A stretch of DNA of 64,000 bases from Streptomyces sp. A1136 (GTDB lineage Bacteria > Actinomycetota > Actinomycetes > Streptomycetales > Streptomycetaceae). The DNA lies in assembly GCF_004795055.1 (NCBI RefSeq), contig NZ_SSBJ01000033.1, forward strand, positions 16,987-80,986, written 5' to 3'. A program made the translations under genes and the position numbers. Position 1 is the first letter of the stretch. The number at the start of each line of letters is the position of its first letter. The notes below the pieces were generated by a model. The model worked only from the letters and a program-made list of their open reading frames with translations. It was not told the DNA's origin and searched no databases. Below are positions 1 through 7,590 of the stretch, one piece after another.

Positions 1-914
1 TCGTCCAGGGTGGGCTGCGGGCCGTGGGGGTTGTCGGTGTCGTCGGAGCGCAGGACTCCGAGCATGCGCCGCAGTTCGGTCAGGGCGTCCAGTGCGTTCT
101 GCCGGATGCCCGCCAAATTTGCCGCCAGTTCGGGCGGGTTCCCGGTGAGGTGGGGTGCGACCTGGGCCTGGATGGAGATCACCGACATGTGGTGGGCGAC
201 GACGTCGTGCAGTTCGCGGGCGATGCGTCCGCGTTCCTCCAGCAACGTGCGCTGCGCTCGTTCCACGGTGGTCAGCGCCGCCTGCTCGGCCAGATCGATC
301 CGGGCTGTGCGCCGGCCGCGCACCGTGGAACCGAGTACGACGGCGAGCGAGAACAGCACCGGGGCGAGGAAGCTGTTGCCCTGGTACGGGCCAGCGCCCG
401 CAGCGAGTTCGATCAGGAAGGGGATGAGGACGGACGCGGCGAGCGCCGCGCACGCCGAGGGGGTGCGGACGCGCAGAGAGAGCAGCAGCAGTACTGCGGC
501 GTGCGCGACAAGGCCGGGGATGGTCCAGGGCCAGGGTGTGTTCTCAAGGAGATGAGGAGCGCTGACCGCGGCGGCGATGCCAGCCCCCGTCAGGGACAGC
601 CACCAGGCGTGCGCGGGGTGGGCGAGAGCGAGCAGGAGCGCGCCGCCCTGGACCAGCGCGAGGAGGATGCCGTAGCCCAGGCCGAGCCCGTTGCGGTGGC
701 CGAGCTGATCGCTGGTGGCGATCACCGCGACGACGGCAGCCGCGGCAACGCATAAGTGGGGCAGCCGGCCAAGCCGACGGGGCCGACGCAGGGGCGGCAG
801 CGGGTCGGGCCTGAGGGTCAGAAGATCCTGCAACAAGGAGCGCGCCCCCATTCGGAGGGCGTTCACTTCCCCGGGCCGGTCGGCGGGGAGCTCGTTGTTC
901 ACGGTCACCTTCAT
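1..914 (-). CDS. NarL/DesK-type sensor histidine kinase, 3' end off the window
   Basis: A membrane sensor kinase that would phosphorylate a NarL-family response regulator (not in the window). Reading leftward from an ATG at 914, the N-terminus holds about 30 polar residues and then four to five hydrophobic segments up to about residue 190. A HisKA_3 dimerisation helix follows with the phospho-acceptor motif RELHDVVAHHM (His about residue 236) and the downstream LTELRRMLGVLR helix. The frame stays open to base 1, so the HATPase_c domain lies outside the window. The plus-strand frames over it are shadows. The signal sensed cannot be told. Confidence 0.85.
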   Translation of the reverse strand, partial: MKVTVNNELPADRPGEVNALRMGARSLLQDLLTLRPDPLPPLRRPRRLGRLPHLCVAAAAVVAVIATSDQLGHRNGLGLGYGILLALVQGGALLLALAHPAHAWWLSLTGAGIAAAVSAPHLLENTPWPWTIPGLVAHAAVLLLLSLRVRTPSACAALAASVLIPFLIELAAGAGPYQGNSFLAPVLFSLAVVLGSTVRGRRTARIDLAEQAALTTVERAQRTLLEERGRIARELHDVVAHHMSVISIQAQVAPHLTGNPPELAANLAGIRQNALDALTELRRMLGVLRSDDTDNPHGPQPTLD

Positions 915-1132
915 CGATTGAGGCCGGCTGTCACCGGGTACGGCGGCAGGCCGGGAGTGGTGTTCGGGAAGGGTGTCTCCACCGACGTTAGGGATGGGCG
1001 GCCGTGGTCGGCGTCACCCTGCAGAGCTGCTGCTGCGTAGCTCTGAAGTATGACGAGGACCCCCCGCGCGTGCGCCGAGGCGGCCCTCCAGTCCCCCCAC
1101 GCGGGTGCTGCGAGCAGGTACGGCGGCTGATG

Positions 1133-1603
1133 TCACGGGTCGGGCGTTGCCGGGGGGCCGGCGGTGGGGGGTAGTGCGCCGGGGTTGAGGTGGATGACCA
1201 GACGGTGGAGGAGGTGGTGCACCGCGGTTCGCTCTTCGGGTTCCAGGACCGCCAGTGCCTCTTCGTTGACCCGGCGGACCACATCTCGCGCCTGCTCAAG
1301 GAGGCGGGAGCCGTCGGGAGTGCTGTGAAGGCACAGAATGCGGCGGTTGGTGGGGTGGGGCGAGCGAGAGAGCAGCCCGCGGCTGGTGAGGCTGGCCACG
1401 GCGGGCCCCATGGACTGGGCGGTGATGCCGGCATGGCGGGCGGCGTCGGCGCTGGAAATGCCGGGTTGGTGCTCGGCGTGCTGGAGAGCGTTGTACTGCG
1501 CGAGGTTGAGCCCGAGGGTGCGCAGTTCTTTCTCCAGGCGCGCGCCCATGGCCTGGGCAAAGTGCCAGGCCAGGAAGCCGGTGTGCAAGGACTGCTCGTT
1601 CAC
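1133..1603 (-). CDS. MarR-family transcriptional regulator
   Basis: A 156-residue winged-helix repressor, the normal length for MarR. The recognition helix reads GITAQSMGPAVASLTSRGLL (about residues 59-78), followed by the wing with HPTNRRI and a long C-terminal dimerisation helix. It starts at a GTG with an AGGA element about 8 bases upstream. It is divergent from the membrane protein starting at 1687, and the 83-bp AT-richer gap between them carries inverted repeats. MarR proteins usually repress themselves and the divergent gene, so it probably controls that transporter-like gene. The ligand is unknown. Confidence 0.88.
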   Translation of the reverse strand: MNEQSLHTGFLAWHFAQAMGARLEKELRTLGLNLAQYNALQHAEHQPGISSADAARHAGITAQSMGPAVASLTSRGLLSRSPHPTNRRILCLHSTPDGSRLLEQARDVVRRVNEEALAVLEPEERTAVHHLLHRLVIHLNPGALPPTAGPPATPDP

Positions 1604-1686
1604 GCAGGGGTCCTAACTTGTCAGGCAACTTATGTTTTACTGGTTTAGTTATCAGCCACCTTACAAGTTCAGGACGGTCTGTCCTC
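1604..1686. promoter_or_regulatory. Divergent promoter region with MarR operator-like repeats
   Basis: This gap between two divergent start codons is much richer in A+T than its surroundings. It contains the palindrome TTGTCAGGCAA (1618-1628). AACTTGT at 1615-1621 is matched by its reverse complement ACAAGTT at 1663-1669, about 50 bp away. Paired sites of this kind are what a MarR dimer would bind to control both genes. No -35/-10 pair can be assigned with confidence. The operator role is inferred from position and symmetry. Confidence 0.5.
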
Positions 1687-2751
1687 ATGCCAACCCCCAC
1701 GTCCCTGTATTCCGTCGATGGCTCGCCGCACCTCCATGGGGACATACCCGACCCCGCCCCCGAACCGCATCCTCGTTCCGGCCTCAAGGGGGTCCTGCTG
1801 CCTGTCGCGGTCGTGCTCGCCATCGGGGCGATCTTCGTGAGCGTCTACCTGGCCGCCTTCCATGCCCCGCGTCCGCACGACTTGCCCGTCGCCGTCGTGG
1901 GTACTGCCGCGCAGGCGCACCGGGTGGAGGATGCTCTTGAGCGGGCCGTATCCGGCGGGTTCGACGTGCGGCCCTACAGTCGTGAAGCCGCGGCGCGCGA
2001 AGCGGTCGAGAACCGCGAGATCTACGCCGCCTACCTCCCCGGCCACGGCCAGGGCAACGGCAAGCTGCTGTACGCGGGCGCCAACGGGCCTTCGGTCACC
2101 GGCACCCTCACCGCGGCCTTCGCCCAGACCACCATCACCGGTGCCCGGCCCCCGGTCGGCGAGGACATCCTCCCGGTATCCGACGGTGACACCCGCGGCC
2201 TGTCGGTCTTCTACGCTGCATTCGGCCTGGTCCTGGCCGGATACCTGTTCGGTATGATGACCTACCAGGCCGCGCCCGCCCTGCGCTTTCACCAGCGCAT
2301 CGCCAGCCTCACCCTCTTCGGCGCCCTCGGCGGCATCATCGTCGCCCTTCTGGCGGGCGACACCGGTTACGGGGCCCTCCCCGGCTCCTTCGCCGGCACC
2401 GCTGCGGTGACCGGCCTGATGGCGATGGCAGCGGGCGCCGCGACCATGGCGATCGTGAAATGGACCGGATCCGCAGGCGCCGCCATAGCCTCGGTGGTAC
2501 TGCTGATCTTCGGTAACGCCACCAGTGGCGGAGTCATGCCCGCTTCCTACCTGCCTGCCTGGCTGCATCCGCTGTCCGGCGTGCTGCCCGTCGGCGCGGG
2601 GGTGCGCGCTCTCCAGGGAATGTCCTACTTCCACGATGACGGCCTGTGGTCCGGCCTCGCCGTGCTGGCCGCGTGGATCACCGCCTGTGTGGCCCTGCTC
2701 TATCTACGTGATACGCGCGGCGCCCGCAAGGCCCGGCTGCGCACCGCCTGA
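1687..2751 (+). CDS. ABC-2-like (YhgE/Pip-type) membrane permease
   Basis: A 354-residue integral membrane protein. Its layout is one N-terminal membrane segment (about 35-60), an extracytoplasmic domain of about 130 residues, then five membrane segments in the C-terminal half, as in the ABC-2/DUF3533/YhgE export permeases. The extracytoplasmic part contains HDLPVAVVG, a sequence typical of those families. An upstream in-frame TTG at 1618 lies inside the operator region, so the ATG at 1687 is preferred. Divergence from a MarR regulator suggests inducible efflux. No ATP-binding partner gene is adjacent. Confidence 0.75.
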   Translation: MPTPTSLYSVDGSPHLHGDIPDPAPEPHPRSGLKGVLLPVAVVLAIGAIFVSVYLAAFHAPRPHDLPVAVVGTAAQAHRVEDALERAVSGGFDVRPYSREAAAREAVENREIYAAYLPGHGQGNGKLLYAGANGPSVTGTLTAAFAQTTITGARPPVGEDILPVSDGDTRGLSVFYAAFGLVLAGYLFGMMTYQAAPALRFHQRIASLTLFGALGGIIVALLAGDTGYGALPGSFAGTAAVTGLMAMAAGAATMAIVKWTGSAGAAIASVVLLIFGNATSGGVMPASYLPAWLHPLSGVLPVGAGVRALQGMSYFHDDGLWSGLAVLAAWITACVALLYLRDTRGARKARLRTA

Positions 2752-2820
2752 GGGAAGCCTGCCGCCTCCCCTCAGCCGTGCGCGCCCTGGAGCCACACCC
2801 CTCCGCACGCTAGACGTCGC

Positions 2821-2853
2821 GCCTCCGCGCCCGCCCCGCCTGGGCGCGGAGGC
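2821..2853. terminator. Strong hairpin terminator between convergent genes
   Basis: A perfect 12-bp stem (GCCTCCGCGCCC and its complement) closes a 9-base loop. It sits 70 bp after the permease stop and before the end of the convergent MarR remnant, so it probably ends transcription from both sides. The rest of 2752-3051 holds nothing else recognisable. Confidence 0.7.
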
Positions 2854-3051
2854 TCCGGCCATACCCACGACAGTCCCGGCGCCACGGCCGCTAATCACCG
2901 CAGAGCGGGCTGGCAACCTACCGCCAACCGCAGATGCGCCCCGGCTCTCCTGCCCCGCACCCCCGCCTGGCCCCACCATCGGTACGCCATTGCGGTACCG
3001 AACCGCAGGGACTGTTCCGCACGCCGAACGACGCCCTCGGGGGTACGGTCA

Positions 3052-3339
3052 TCAGCCGGCCGGCGTCTGAGCAGCACCTGACTGCGCACCGGCCAGGTTC
3101 CGCTCCATTCGCTTCAGGGCCTTCATCGCGACTGCTCGTTCCTGGGGCGTCATACCGGCGAGGGTGAGCGCCTCGAGTTCCTGCCAGGCGGCCTCCACCT
3201 GAGCGCGCAACGCCTGCCCGGCGCGGGTGGCAGACACGAAAACCACTCGCCGGTCCAGCTCGGCACGCCTGCGCGAGACGAAGCCAGCCTGCTCCATGCG
3301 CTGAAGCATCTTGGTCACGGTCTCGCGGCGGAAACCGAC
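3052..3339 (-). pseudogene. MarR-family regulator, C-terminal half only
   Basis: From about 3339 the minus strand encodes RRETVTKMLQRMEQAGFV, a MarR recognition helix, then the wing (RAELDRRVVFVSATRAG) and the dimerisation helices up to the stop at 3052. The frame remains open upstream to 3540, but those residues are Pro/Gly/Ser-rich and do not form the two N-terminal helices of a MarR fold. The gene therefore looks truncated by a rearrangement around 3340. Such a half protein could dimerise poorly at best. The alternative is a diverged but intact gene. Confidence 0.6.
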
Positions 3340-3644
3340 CGTCGAACCAGAGGACACCGCCGAACCGGCCCTCGGCGCGCCAGCACGCGTCGCAACCCCA
3401 CAACTACCGACACCCCGACTTTTCACATGGACGCATCCCGCATCTGCCGCCGGAGGCTCGCAGAGAGAGAGCCCCTGCGCTCCCCGACATGCGGCAGGTG
3501 GTGCTGGATGTCCGGTCGTGTCCGAGGAGATCATCGACAAGACATGCGGGTCGCATCCAGGAAGCTGGTGGTCCTACGGGCACCGACGAGAACGCGAGGA
3601 ACGGGGCGCATGACCGAGAGCCGCGGCAAGCCGCCGTCTCCTTC

Positions 3645-4253
3645 GTGACCACCGAGCATTTCACCTTGCAGGGAGCGCGAGCCGCGACGATCAGCGAGTC
3701 GACCAGCCGGGCGACGATCTTCATCGGTTCGGTGTCCGCCGGGATGGTCGCCCTCGGGCTGACCGCCACGGCGACCGGCATCGGCACCGCGTTCTACGCC
3801 TTCGGCCTGGTCTTGCTGTTCACGCTGTCCTTCGTCGGCGTCGTCACGTTCGACCGGGTACTCCAGTCCGGGATCGAAGACCTTGGATACGCCCAACGGA
3901 TCGCTCGGCTGCGTTCCTACTACTTCGACGTAGCCCCCGAGCTGACCGACTACCTGGCCAGCGTCCCGCCCTCGCAACGCTTTGCCCTCCAGGGCTTGCA
4001 CGGCGGGTACTGGCAGGTCTTCCGGACGATCGCCGGAATGATCGGCGTGGTCACCGCGGTCCTGGCCGGCTCGGTTGCGGGCCTGCTCGCCGTGCTCGCA
4101 TCCGACCACTCAGCCGTCGCCGGATTCGCCACGGGCGGAGTGGTGGGTATCGCCGTACTGGCGGTGCTGATGCGGTTTCAGTACCGGGCTTGGGCACTGG
4201 CTGCGCAAGAGTGGTCCTTCGATGACGAAGGACGAAAGCACGTGGCGGGCTGA
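3645..4253 (+). CDS. Conserved four-helix membrane protein, start frameshifted
   Basis: The body (VTTEHFTLQGAR onward, about 200 residues) has four membrane helices in two pairs separated by a soluble loop with YYFDVAPELTDYL. It resembles an actinobacterial family of uncharacterised membrane proteins. The natural start appears to be the ATG at 3610, which follows a GAGGAACGGGG ribosome site and encodes MTESRGKPPSPS. That frame runs into TGA at 3646, one base out of register with the body. Either one base has been lost in the TCTCCTTC run near 3640, or translation starts at GTG 3645, which has no good ribosome site. Function unknown. Confidence 0.6.
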   Translation: MTTEHFTLQGARAATISESTSRATIFIGSVSAGMVALGLTATATGIGTAFYAFGLVLLFTLSFVGVVTFDRVLQSGIEDLGYAQRIARLRSYYFDVAPELTDYLASVPPSQRFALQGLHGGYWQVFRTIAGMIGVVTAVLAGSVAGLLAVLASDHSAVAGFATGGVVGIAVLAVLMRFQYRAWALAAQEWSFDDEGRKHVAG

Positions 4254-4263
4254 TCGAGCCCGC
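4245..4263 (+). terminator. Short hairpin overlapping a stop codon
   Basis: GCGGGCT and AGCCCGC form a perfect 7-bp stem with a GATCG loop. The left arm overlaps the TGA stop of the membrane protein gene. There is no T tract, as is common for actinobacterial terminators. Confidence 0.45.
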
Positions 4264-4437
4264 ACGATGACGGGCCCGACCACCAGACCGGCCCCCGCCG
4301 TCCCTGGCCTGGCTTCGTTCACGTGAAGTGGTTCTGGCTCACTTTCCGTGGAGGTCTGACTGAGTGTGATGTCAGTGGTGTGTGGTGGGATAGCCGGACT
4401 TTGATGCCGTGACCTGCTGGGAGTCCGCCTTGATACC

Positions 4438-4555
4438 CGTGTGCTGGTCTCTGACCCACGCCCTGGCCGAAGCTTTGGTCGACGTTCTGTGGTTCATCGA
4501 GGGCTGCGAAGACGAGCACGCGGCTCATGGCAACTTCCGTAACTGGGCCCGGCTA
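4438..4555 (+). pseudogene. Fragment of a small conserved actinobacterial protein cut by the IS
   Basis: The plus strand encodes THALAEALVDVLWFIEGCED, which resembles the start of a family of about 60-residue acidic proteins common in streptomycetes. The similarity ends before the inverted repeat of the IS5 element, and no continuation is seen right of the element. No start codon with a ribosome site is evident. The rest of 4254-4555 holds no gene I can support. Confidence 0.3.
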
Positions 4556-5504
4556 AGAGGGCATCTGATCTAGGTAGTTGGTGTTTTGGGATGTTCTTGT
4601 GACTGCGGGTGGCCGTGGTCGTTGTCAGGGGTATGACAGCCCGGCGTGCGTATCGCAGTGACGTCTCGGACGCCCGGTGGGCCTTGATCGAGCCGGTGTT
4701 CGCCGCTTGGCGGGCTGCCCGCTCAGGGCCCGGGACCGCGGCGCGGGTTCATGACCTGAGAGAGATCGTGAACGCGATCCTCTACGTCAACCGAACCGGA
4801 ATTCCGTGGGAGTACTTGCCGCACGACTTCCCGCCGTTCAAAACCGTCTACGACTACTACGCCAAGTGGGAGACGGACGGGACCACCGAGCAGGTCCACG
4901 ACCTGCTGCGAGACAGAACCCGCCGGGCCAACGCCCGAAACGGGGAGCCGACCGCGGCGGTCGTGGACGCCCAGAGCGTGAAGACCTCGAGCAATGTCTC
5001 CGAAGACAACCAGGGAATCGATGCCGGCAAGAAGATCAAAGGACGTAAACGCCACCTGATCACCGACACCCTCGGACTGGTCCTCACCGTCCTCGTCACC
5101 GCCGCCTCGGTCCACGATTCCGCCGGCGGCAAACAGGCCCTGACCGAGCTGGCCGCAGCCCATCCGAGCGTGACGAAGGTATGGGCCGACGGCGGCTACC
5201 AGACCAGCGTCATCCAGCACGGCGCCGGCCTCGGAATCGATGTTCAGGTAGTACAGCGACCTCGGGCGAAGGGCTTCCACCCACTTCCGAAGCGGTGGGT
5301 GATCGAGCGGACCTTCGGCTGGCTGATGCAGCACCGGCGCCTGGCGCGTGACTATGAAGCGCTGCCGCAGAAGTCGCGCACGATGATCCATTGGGCGATG
5401 GCTAACAAAATGAGCCGCGAACTCACCGGAGAATCGTCACCAAGCTGGCGAATTGAAACGGACATACAACTCACAAGCGCATGAACATTGATCAGATGCC
5501 CTCT
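4556..5504 (+). mobile_element. IS5-family insertion sequence with perfect 15-bp inverted repeats
   Basis: AGAGGGCATCTGATC at 4556-4570 is repeated as its exact reverse complement at 5490-5504. TA stands just outside the left end (4554-4555) and again at 5504-5505, consistent with the 2-bp TA duplication of the IS427-like subgroup, with one base of ambiguity in the right boundary. A single transposase fills the roughly 0.95-kb element. Both ends and the gene are intact, so it is potentially active. Confidence 0.85.
4633..5484 (+). CDS. IS5-family DDE transposase
   Basis: A 283-residue transposase with an N-terminal DUF4096-like domain (VSDARWALIEPVF ... GIPWEYLPHDFPPF). The catalytic core has all three acidic residues: D in VVDAQSVKT, D in VWADGGYQ and E in VIERTFGWL. 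The ATG at 4633 has CAGGGGT in front and is preferred to the GTG at 4609. It is a single uninterrupted frame with no programmed shift. It cuts and rejoins the flanking inverted repeats. Confidence 0.92.
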   Translation: MTARRAYRSDVSDARWALIEPVFAAWRAARSGPGTAARVHDLREIVNAILYVNRTGIPWEYLPHDFPPFKTVYDYYAKWETDGTTEQVHDLLRDRTRRANARNGEPTAAVVDAQSVKTSSNVSEDNQGIDAGKKIKGRKRHLITDTLGLVLTVLVTAASVHDSAGGKQALTELAAAHPSVTKVWADGGYQTSVIQHGAGLGIDVQVVQRPRAKGFHPLPKRWVIERTFGWLMQHRRLARDYEALPQKSRTMIHWAMANKMSRELTGESSPSWRIETDIQLTSA

Positions 5505-5542
5505 ACTGATCTTTTCGTTAGTTCTGTGGGGTTGGTGGGTGG

Positions 5543-5887
5543 ATGGTGAGTCCGGTGTGGGAGGGACCGAACCGCGCCTGGTACGCAGACCCGTTTCGCC
5601 ATCCGTCGCTGCGGCTGCCCGAGAAGGTCCGGAGACAGAACGCGATTCTGGACGGCGCCGATCTCCCCGGCTGCCCCGCCTGCGGGGACGAGAGACCGCA
5701 GGTGTCGAACGCGACCGGGCACGGCTGGGTGGAGCTGTGCCGTGGCTGCGCGTGGGTGCTGGCGCCATGCCCGTGCGGGCAGCGGCACCGGTTCGTTCCG
5801 GAGACGCCGGGCCACTGGATAGGGATCTGGCGGCGGGCGCACATGGGCGATGACGGCATGCCGAACCCACATTGGCCTGCGGACTAG
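5543..5887 (+). CDS. Small zinc-ribbon-like protein
   Basis: A 114-residue protein with three Cys pairs: GCPACG (about 48-53), LCRGC (about 71-75) and APCPCGQ (about 80-86). They are spaced so as to bind one or two zinc ions. The codons are strongly G/C-ending, which supports real coding over the antisense frames. The ATG lies 40 bp past the right end of the IS element, so the native promoter or 5' end may have been displaced. The function is not recognisable; the zinc ribbons would suit nucleic-acid or protein binding. Confidence 0.55.
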   Translation: MVSPVWEGPNRAWYADPFRHPSLRLPEKVRRQNAILDGADLPGCPACGDERPQVSNATGHGWVELCRGCAWVLAPCPCGQRHRFVPETPGHWIGIWRRAHMGDDGMPNPHWPAD

Positions 5888-6032
5888 CCGGTTGGATGCG
5901 ACACGGGGGCTTGAGTGTGGCTGATCAGATGGGTGGCGCGCTCTTCAGATCGTTGCCTCCCGCAGGTGATCGTTGCCCAGGACTACTCGTAGCGAAGAGA
6001 TATCACGGCGCTGCCGGGAGGTCGCCAGCTGG

Positions 6033-6542
6033 TCACCACGCGTCGACGGACCAGACGTCGCCCCTCTGATGTCCGTCTGGATCTGGGTCGCCTGACCCGT
6101 ACGGGTCAGGGTCAGTGACGACGTGGATGCGGGCGGCGGACGCGGATACGCGGTAGCAGTCCATGTCACTCGACGTGTGGTGCTTTTCGAGTTCGATCGT
6201 GTGGCCCAGGGCCAGGATGGCGGTCTGTAGATCCTTGAAGGGGACTCTGGGTGCGAATTCTCCGTATTCCCGCGAGAGCGGGGACGGCACGGTGTTCGGG
6301 GACTGGTCGTACAGCAGTCGTTGGATCTTCAGGCCGAAGCCGAAGCACGACATCTGCCCTTGCCGCCCTGGCGAGAAGTTGATTTTCACGAGCCCGTAGT
6401 CCCGCCGCAGTAGGCCACCACCGGGAACATCGAGGCATGTCGCCCCCAGGGCGGCTTCCCAGGCTTCCGGGCCGGCACCGAGGCCGACTCCCAGGACCTC
6501 ACCGCAAACGGCGACGTGAGCGTAGAAGTCCAAAGCGGACAC
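6033..6542 (-). CDS. Hypothetical protein resembling toxin-immunity proteins
   Basis: A 169-residue soluble protein that starts at GTG with AAGGAG seven bases upstream. It has the pattern AWEAALG...LRRDYGLVKINF followed by a GFGLKIQRL strand, a layout I associate with orphan immunity-like proteins of streptomycetes. No toxin gene adjoins it. The last 25 residues are Asp/Gly/Pro-rich and may be a read-through tail. The gap 5888-6032 on its left shows nothing. The immunity role is inference. Confidence 0.6.
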   Translation of the reverse strand: MSALDFYAHVAVCGEVLGVGLGAGPEAWEAALGATCLDVPGGGLLRRDYGLVKINFSPGRQGQMSCFGFGLKIQRLLYDQSPNTVPSPLSREYGEFAPRVPFKDLQTAILALGHTIELEKHHTSSDMDCYRVSASAARIHVVTDPDPYGSGDPDPDGHQRGDVWSVDAW

Positions 6543-6866
6543 CCGCCAACTCCTTCAATTGTCCGGACAGGGCACCACTTGCTGATCTCCGCACAGGACA
6601 GGCGGACCGGCGCCAGTATTTGGTGATCGTACAGAGCAGCCTGTCAGGGCAGTCGCCGGGTGCGTTCGTCGCCGTCGTCGAAGTCCCAGGCCGGATGCCT
6701 CTTTCAGTTCAGCCGTGGTCTTCCCGATCCTCCTGGCAGAACCGGGCCTCGCTCACCATGTCCCGTCAGCTAAGCCGGAACCCGCGCGTGGGACCGCCGC
6801 AGCCATCAGCCGGCATGCAGGCTCCGGCGTACCAGCGTTCAGGATTTCGGGAACTCGCGTGCTTCG
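6543..6866. other. Stretch without a supportable gene
   Basis: Frames on both strands are short and their translations look random. The ligase remnant that follows should be preceded by its N-terminal adenylation domain, but I see no recognisable ligase sequence here. Most of that domain seems to be lost. Confidence 0.5.
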
Positions 6867-7487
6867 GTGCTCGACGTCTTGCAGATCGACGGCCGCGAGC
6901 TGCTGCACCTGCCTTACGTCGAGCGCCGCGCTGACGACGGACCCGGCGAAGGCCCGGGAGTGGTTGGAGTCATGGACGGATGTGTCCGGCGTCGAGGGCA
7001 TCCTCTGTCCTGGTCGTGGCGGCCGAGGACGAGCAGGCCGGGGCGGGTGACGGCGCCGATGATCGCCTCGGTGGTGTCCCGGCGTCTTACCTTGGTCCAC
7101 GCCCCCCTGTGGCCCGGCGTGTAGCGGCTGTTCAGGGGCTTGCGTCGTGGTCGGCGAACACGGCCTCCAGGCAGCGGCCGGCTCCGCGCGGTCGGCCGCA
7201 CCGTGCCGCTGCGCACGGCGGCGGGCCGCCTGGTCGCCGGGCACCTGGCGGCGGCCGCCGCTCCCGGACACCAGTGGGAGGGCGTGCGGTTCGCCGCGAC
7301 CTGGGGGGCCCGTGACGTCTTGGACACCCTCTTGGTCCGCCCCGACCTGGTCGCGGAGATCAGCGCCGGCACCGCCATCGACCGCGGCGTCTTCCGCCAC
7401 CCCTTTCGCTTCAAACGGCTGCGCATGGTCGTCACGGTGGAGGATGTTCCTCGGTTCGGTCAGGGCCCGGCGGCGGCCGCCGGCTGA
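6867..7487 (+). pseudogene. ATP-dependent DNA ligase remnant with shuffled, inverted blocks
   Basis: Plus strand 6867-6931 encodes VLDVLQIDGRELLHLPYVERR. Plus 6932-7007 encodes TDPAKAREWLESWTD...GVEGIL, which includes nucleotidyltransferase motif IV. Bases 7008-7142 encode the following segment, NSRYTPGHRGAWTKVRRRD...LVLGRHDQD (motif V), but on the minus strand. Bases 7143-7172, also minus, encode LEAVFADH, which in ligases belongs before the TDPAKAR block. Plus 7173-7487 encodes the OB-fold end (GRLRAVGRTVPLRT ... LRMVVTVEDVPRFG). All blocks together give a normal C-terminal half, but their order is now A, C, inverted D, inverted B, E. It cannot make a working enzyme. Confidence 0.8.
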
Positions 7488-7516
7488 GGCTCCGCAGGGG
7501 GGCTGGTGGTGCGGCG

Positions 7517-7547
7517 GCGGGGGCGCCCCGGGTGGGGCGGCCCCCGC
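7517..7547. terminator. GC-rich hairpin between convergent genes
   Basis: GCGGGGGC pairs with GCCCCCGC, and the stem continues with GCCCC/GGGGC around a 4-base loop and a single bulge. It lies between the ligase remnant and the end of the convergent IclR-type gene, where a bidirectional terminator is expected. Confidence 0.6.
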
Positions 7548-7590
7548 GTGTGTCGTTTGCGTGGCGCCGCGGGGTCACGGGGATGGCTGG

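Noticed and set aside
4319..4528. Minus-strand 69-codon frame left of the IS element
   Set aside because: The plus strand of the same DNA gives the recognisable EALVDVLWFIEGCED fragment; the minus product has no support.
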